From contig DJVN01000031.1 of NCBI GenBank assembly GCA_002441205.1, positions 1 to 27,802 of the forward strand: a stretch of 27,802 nt of DNA, in the 5' to 3' direction. Below the pieces are notes generated by a model. The model did no database searches and was not told the DNA's origin. It saw nothing but the letters and a program-made list of their open reading frames with translations. Origin of the DNA: Syntrophaceae bacterium UBA6255. GTDB lineage: Bacteria > Desulfobacterota > Syntrophia > Syntrophales > Smithellaceae. A program made the translations under genes and the position numbers. Shown here one piece after another: positions 25,187-27,802 of this stretch (position 1 is its first letter; each line of letters starts with the position of its first letter).

Positions 25187-26155
25187 CTAAATGGCTGTTT
25201 TTTCATTAGGCTTTGTAATTTCTTTGACAATATAAAGCGGCCTGTTTTTCACTTCATTGTATATTTTCCCCACGTACAACCCCACCATTCCTGTCACCAT
25301 GATGATAAGCCCGGATAAAAAGAATAAGGAAACCATAAGGCTTGTCCAGCCATCGGCAATATGGGAACTGATAAAATATCTGATAATCAACCAAAAAGCA
25401 TAAAATAAAGACAACGATGATATGATGAAACCTGTCTGGATAGAAAGAATAAGCGGTTTATTCGAATGCGATAATATATGATCAAAAGCGAGGTTTACTC
25501 TGCTTTTGAAAGAATAGGCCGATTTACCACTTGTTCTCGGAGAGTGGTCAACCTCTATTTCCGATTTTGAGAAGCCCACGAGACTGACAAGCAGACCAAA
25601 CGATCTATCCGCTTCTTTCAGCTTTCTGACATGATCAATGACTCTTTTGGAATAAATACCGAAATTAGCCACCTTGTTATCAAATTTCTGGCCGGTTAGA
25701 TAATTGAAAACCAGGTAAAAAAGTTTAGATGTCATTCTGACAAGGACAGAATCTTTTCTGTTTTCGCGTTTTCCGACGACGATCTCATACCCCTCGGATG
25801 CTTTCGTAAAAATCTTCTTAATCTCTTCCGGTTTATCCTGCAAATCACCGTCCATAACCACAATCCAGTCACCGGTACAATAATCCAACCCTGCGGTTAT
25901 CGCATAATGCTGGCCGAAATTACGGGACAGATTAATACCGGTAACACGTTTGTCGTTACCGGCCAATGCTTCAATAATCTGCCAATCATTCTCCGGGCTG
26001 GCATCGTTAACGAAGATAATTTCAAAATCATTGGTTATCTGCTCCAGGGAAAGCACCAACCTTCTGTGCAATTCGGCAATGAAACCGGCACACCTATAAC
26101 AAGGTATTACCACTGATATTTTACTGTTTTTTCTCATATAATTAGACATTTGCAT
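25187..26155 (-). CDS. GtrB/ArnC-like family 2 glycosyltransferase
   Basis: A 322-residue inverting GT2 enzyme of the polyprenyl-phosphate type. The catalytic domain shows ISVVIPCYRC, FVNDASPENDW, the family marker SRNFGQHYAITAGLDY, and the metal-binding VMDGDLQDKPEE (D102, D104). Two C-terminal transmembrane helices (from about PLILSIQTGFI and from SLMVSLFFLSGL) anchor it, as in GtrB, ArnC and DPM1-type enzymes that load a sugar onto undecaprenyl phosphate. Its lipid-linked sugar would be the donor for the GT-C-like proteins downstream. A TTG at 26167 would extend it by four residues; ATGs at 26149 and 26137 are alternatives because ribosome sites are weak. Confidence 0.9.
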   Translation of the reverse strand: MQMSNYMRKNSKISVVIPCYRCAGFIAELHRRLVLSLEQITNDFEIIFVNDASPENDWQIIEALAGNDKRVTGINLSRNFGQHYAITAGLDYCTGDWIVVMDGDLQDKPEEIKKIFTKASEGYEIVVGKRENRKDSVLVRMTSKLFYLVFNYLTGQKFDNKVANFGIYSKRVIDHVRKLKEADRSFGLLVSLVGFSKSEIEVDHSPRTSGKSAYSFKSRVNLAFDHILSHSNKPLILSIQTGFIISSLSLFYAFWLIIRYFISSHIADGWTSLMVSLFFLSGLIIMVTGMVGLYVGKIYNEVKNRPLYIVKEITKPNEKTAI

Positions 26156-26193
26156 AACAATCCGCAAAATTCAACTCTTTTATCCTTAAATAT

Positions 26194-27027
26194 TTAAGGT
26201 GATATTTTACGATTATTTTTTACTCGCGCGATGACGTACAAACTTCCTCCGAAAAAGTTGGGGATAAAGTCAATGAATTTATTTTCGATACGGCAAAACC
26301 AAAGTAAAATTTTATTCATGAAACGATTATTTGCGGAGTCTTCCGACCTATGCCCTGCATAGTCTCTTCCTCTGTCCGGTTTGAAAATTCTGCGAAGAAA
26401 CAAAAGCGGGACAATGCTTATAAAAAAATATTTGATTTCGATAACTTCAAATCCATTTTCCTTGATTTTTTCCCGTAAAGCTTTTTTTTTATATCGCCTT
26501 TTGTGATGCGCAGCTCTGTCGTAAAGACTCCATAACCATTGATGCGCGGGAACCGTTATAATCACTTTCCCGTTTTGTTTGTGTAACATCCTGCAAACAT
26601 TACCAAGCACCTTGTTTTCATCTTCCACATGCTCCAACAAATCGAACAGGCAAACAAAATCAAATTCATTATCGAAAGTAACTTTTAATATATCAAACTG
26701 ATACAGTTCCTTAATGCCATTACGGCGGGCATATTCAAGGCCATTGCTATGCATCTCGCCGACGCATATATTTTCATAGCCATTAGATATCAAATACCCG
26801 GTTACATTTCCCGTGCCCGCGCCAATATCAATGCCTCTGCTTCCTTGATTGACATGCTTCCTGAAACGGCTCAGCAGAAACTCCTTGCGGGCGACAAACC
26901 AGAAATGTTCATTCTCGCGTTTAATGTGACCATCCAACCCGTCAGCATAATAATCCGGATGATTTTCCGCTATGTCTTCATCAAAGATGAAAACATTATT
27001 ATTTTTTTTATATTCCCGAATAATCAT
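26194..27027 (-). CDS. Class I SAM-dependent methyltransferase
   Basis: A 277-residue methyltransferase with motif I GIDIGAGTGNV (65-75), an acidic end of strand two (E91), and the post-motif FDLLEHVEDENKVLGNVCRML and GKVIITVPAHQWLWSLYD typical of UbiG/methyltransf-11 enzymes found in glycan clusters. A hydrophobic segment near residues 199-210 (KYFFISIVPLLFLRR) may attach it to the membrane. The methyl acceptor is unknown; a sugar hydroxyl or lipid carrier is possible. First gene of the leftward cluster; a GCGGATAAG stretch before the ATG is a poor ribosome site. Confidence 0.85.
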   Translation of the reverse strand: MIIREYKKNNNVFIFDEDIAENHPDYYADGLDGHIKRENEHFWFVARKEFLLSRFRKHVNQGSRGIDIGAGTGNVTGYLISNGYENICVGEMHSNGLEYARRNGIKELYQFDILKVTFDNEFDFVCLFDLLEHVEDENKVLGNVCRMLHKQNGKVIITVPAHQWLWSLYDRAAHHKRRYKKKALREKIKENGFEVIEIKYFFISIVPLLFLRRIFKPDRGRDYAGHRSEDSANNRFMNKILLWFCRIENKFIDFIPNFFGGSLYVIARVKNNRKISP

Positions 27028-27383
27028 ATCTTATCCGCTTAATAACTCCCTTTAGCAAAAGCTGCTCTTCTATTAAACCCCGGAAGTCCCGACAGAGATC
27101 AATAAACTGGTCTAAGCAAACAAAAACTGGATGTCATTGAATAATAATATATACGTATGCTTACATAACTAATTGCTGATTTCAACATATTTTCTTTTAC
27201 TGTCAAGTCACGATAATGGACGTAATTTAATGATTCAGAATGACGTGAACCCACTGTCGCCAAATCGCGGATGTGGTGAAAAAGATACTGGCATAAACAA
27301 AAGTAATTTTATTTCCGCCCACTTGACAGGTCGTTTAACAAGTGCTATTGATTGACCAGTTTATAGCTTTTGAGGAGGGCTTT
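27028..27383. other. Divergent intergenic region
   Basis: 356 bases lie between the leftward cluster and the rightward toxin-antitoxin genes. One promoter-like element for the rightward pair is visible (27324-27352). No good -35/-10 pair was found for the leftward operon. Short possible frames here have no family features and no ribosome site. Confidence 0.55.
27324..27352 (+). promoter_or_regulatory. Putative toxin-antitoxin promoter
   Basis: Perfect TTGACA (27324-27329), 17-base spacer, then TATTGA (27347-27352), only half matching the -10 consensus. A second TTGAC lies at 27353-27357, so paired half-sites for antitoxin autorepression are possible. Confidence 0.4.
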
Positions 27384-27662
27384 ATGCGATCACCTATCAA
27401 GTATTCAGAAGATATCATTCCCGTTACTGATCTTAAGATCAATCCGGGAAAAGTTCTAAGTCAGGTTGACAAAACCCGCAGACCGGTTTTGCTGACCAGC
27501 CGCGGCAGAGGTATTGCCGTTGTTGAATCGATAAAAGATTATGAAGAAAAAGCGGAAGAACAGGTATTCCTGCGCGGCGTTGTTCAAGGTTTGATGGATA
27601 TTGAAGAAGGCCGGGAAATAAGTCTGGCGGAAGTTAAAAAACGGCTGGGGCTGAGTAAGTAG
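27384..27662 (+). CDS. Phd/YefM-family antitoxin
   Basis: A 92-residue type II antitoxin. The N-terminal DNA-binding region is typical (IIPVTDLKINPGKVLSQVDKTRRPVLLTSRGRGIAVV), and the rest is a charged helical toxin-binding tail ending in LGLSK. Antitoxins of this family bind and neutralise RelE/ParE toxins and repress their own promoter. GAGGAGG six bases before the ATG at 27384 fixes the start; an in-frame ATG at 27342 is unlikely. Two bases separate its stop from the toxin start. Confidence 0.9.
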   Translation: MRSPIKYSEDIIPVTDLKINPGKVLSQVDKTRRPVLLTSRGRGIAVVESIKDYEEKAEEQVFLRGVVQGLMDIEEGREISLAEVKKRLGLSK

Positions 27663-27664
27663 CC

Positions 27665-27802
27665 ATGCCGCGAAAAAGAACAATCACTTTTGCCGTATCG
27701 GCATTTGATGATCTGGAAGCTATCCGCTCCTGGTACAGGGATCAACAACAGGTTCCTGAAGTGGGCGACAGGTTAGTTGAGGAAATCATATCTCAGATTG
27801 AA
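27665..27802 (+). CDS. ParE/RelE-type toxin, 5' part only
   Basis: The first 46 codons of a toxin gene cut off by the window edge. It begins MPRKRTITFAVSAFDDLEAIRSWYRDQQ, which has the N-terminal strand, then helix (DDLEAIRSWY), typical of ParE/RelE toxins. Its position directly after a Phd/YefM antitoxin makes the assignment strong. Whether it targets gyrase (ParE) or ribosomes (RelE) cannot be judged from this fragment. Confidence 0.85.
   Translation, partial: MPRKRTITFAVSAFDDLEAIRSWYRDQQQVPEVGDRLVEEIISQIE

Noticed and set aside
27028..27200. Promoter for the leftward cluster (TTAGTT/TATTAT-like)
   Set aside because: Only the -10 is reasonable; the -35 has two matches, so it was not called.
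27173..27355. Short open frame of about 60 codons on the + strand
   Set aside because: No ribosome site, no recognisable motif, overlaps the promoter of the antitoxin; treated as chance.

Overview
The window reads as a chromosome segment of an AT-rich Gram-negative anaerobe. Two outer-membrane barrel proteins (one FadL-like) show the outer membrane. Five cobalamin-binding-type radical SAM (B12-rSAM) enzymes, one more B12-rSAM and one radical SAM/SPASM enzyme in under 28 kb suggest an anaerobic life. A deltaproteobacterial (Desulfobacterota/Syntrophaceae-like) origin is my best guess from gene style, but the sequence does not prove it.

Left part, + strand (about 1-8108): five consecutive B12-rSAM genes in the order A-B-C-A'-B'. 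A' and B' are close paralogs of A and B (about three quarters identical by eye), so an A-B module has been duplicated around a single C gene. A near-consensus sigma70 promoter sits before A and a matching one before A', so the promoter was copied too. Their hydrophobic C-terminal tails suggest work on membrane or lipid substrates; the product is unknown.

Middle (about 8195-13324): a tRNA-Thr(CGT) on the - strand, then three + strand genes: a membrane-anchored metallophosphoesterase, an exported barrel protein with a Glu/Gln-rich coiled-coil front, and a FadL-family porin. A very good promoter lies 280 bases before the barrel gene, with a leader rich in inverted repeats.

Right part, - strand (27027 down to 13340): a long envelope-glycan type cluster, transcribed right to left. 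Eight tightly spaced genes encode a methyltransferase, a GtrB/ArnC-like polyprenyl-phosphate glycosyltransferase, a radical SAM/SPASM enzyme, an aldehyde dehydrogenase, an ATP-grasp ligase, a B12-rSAM enzyme (its gene overlaps the ATP-grasp gene by 4 bases) and WecE, the dTDP-4-keto-6-deoxyglucose aminotransferase. Downstream come two paralogous GT-C-like polytopic membrane proteins on either side of a WecD-like GNAT acyltransferase. Together these could make a dTDP-4-amino-4,6-dideoxygalactose-type sugar, N-acylate it, possibly modify it by radical chemistry, and move sugars onto a glycan or lipid on the outer face of the inner membrane. WecE plus WecD-like is established chemistry; the role of the radical SAM/ALDH/ATP-grasp set is inference.

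The right end holds a Phd/YefM-type antitoxin and the start of a ParE/RelE-type toxin cut off by the window edge.
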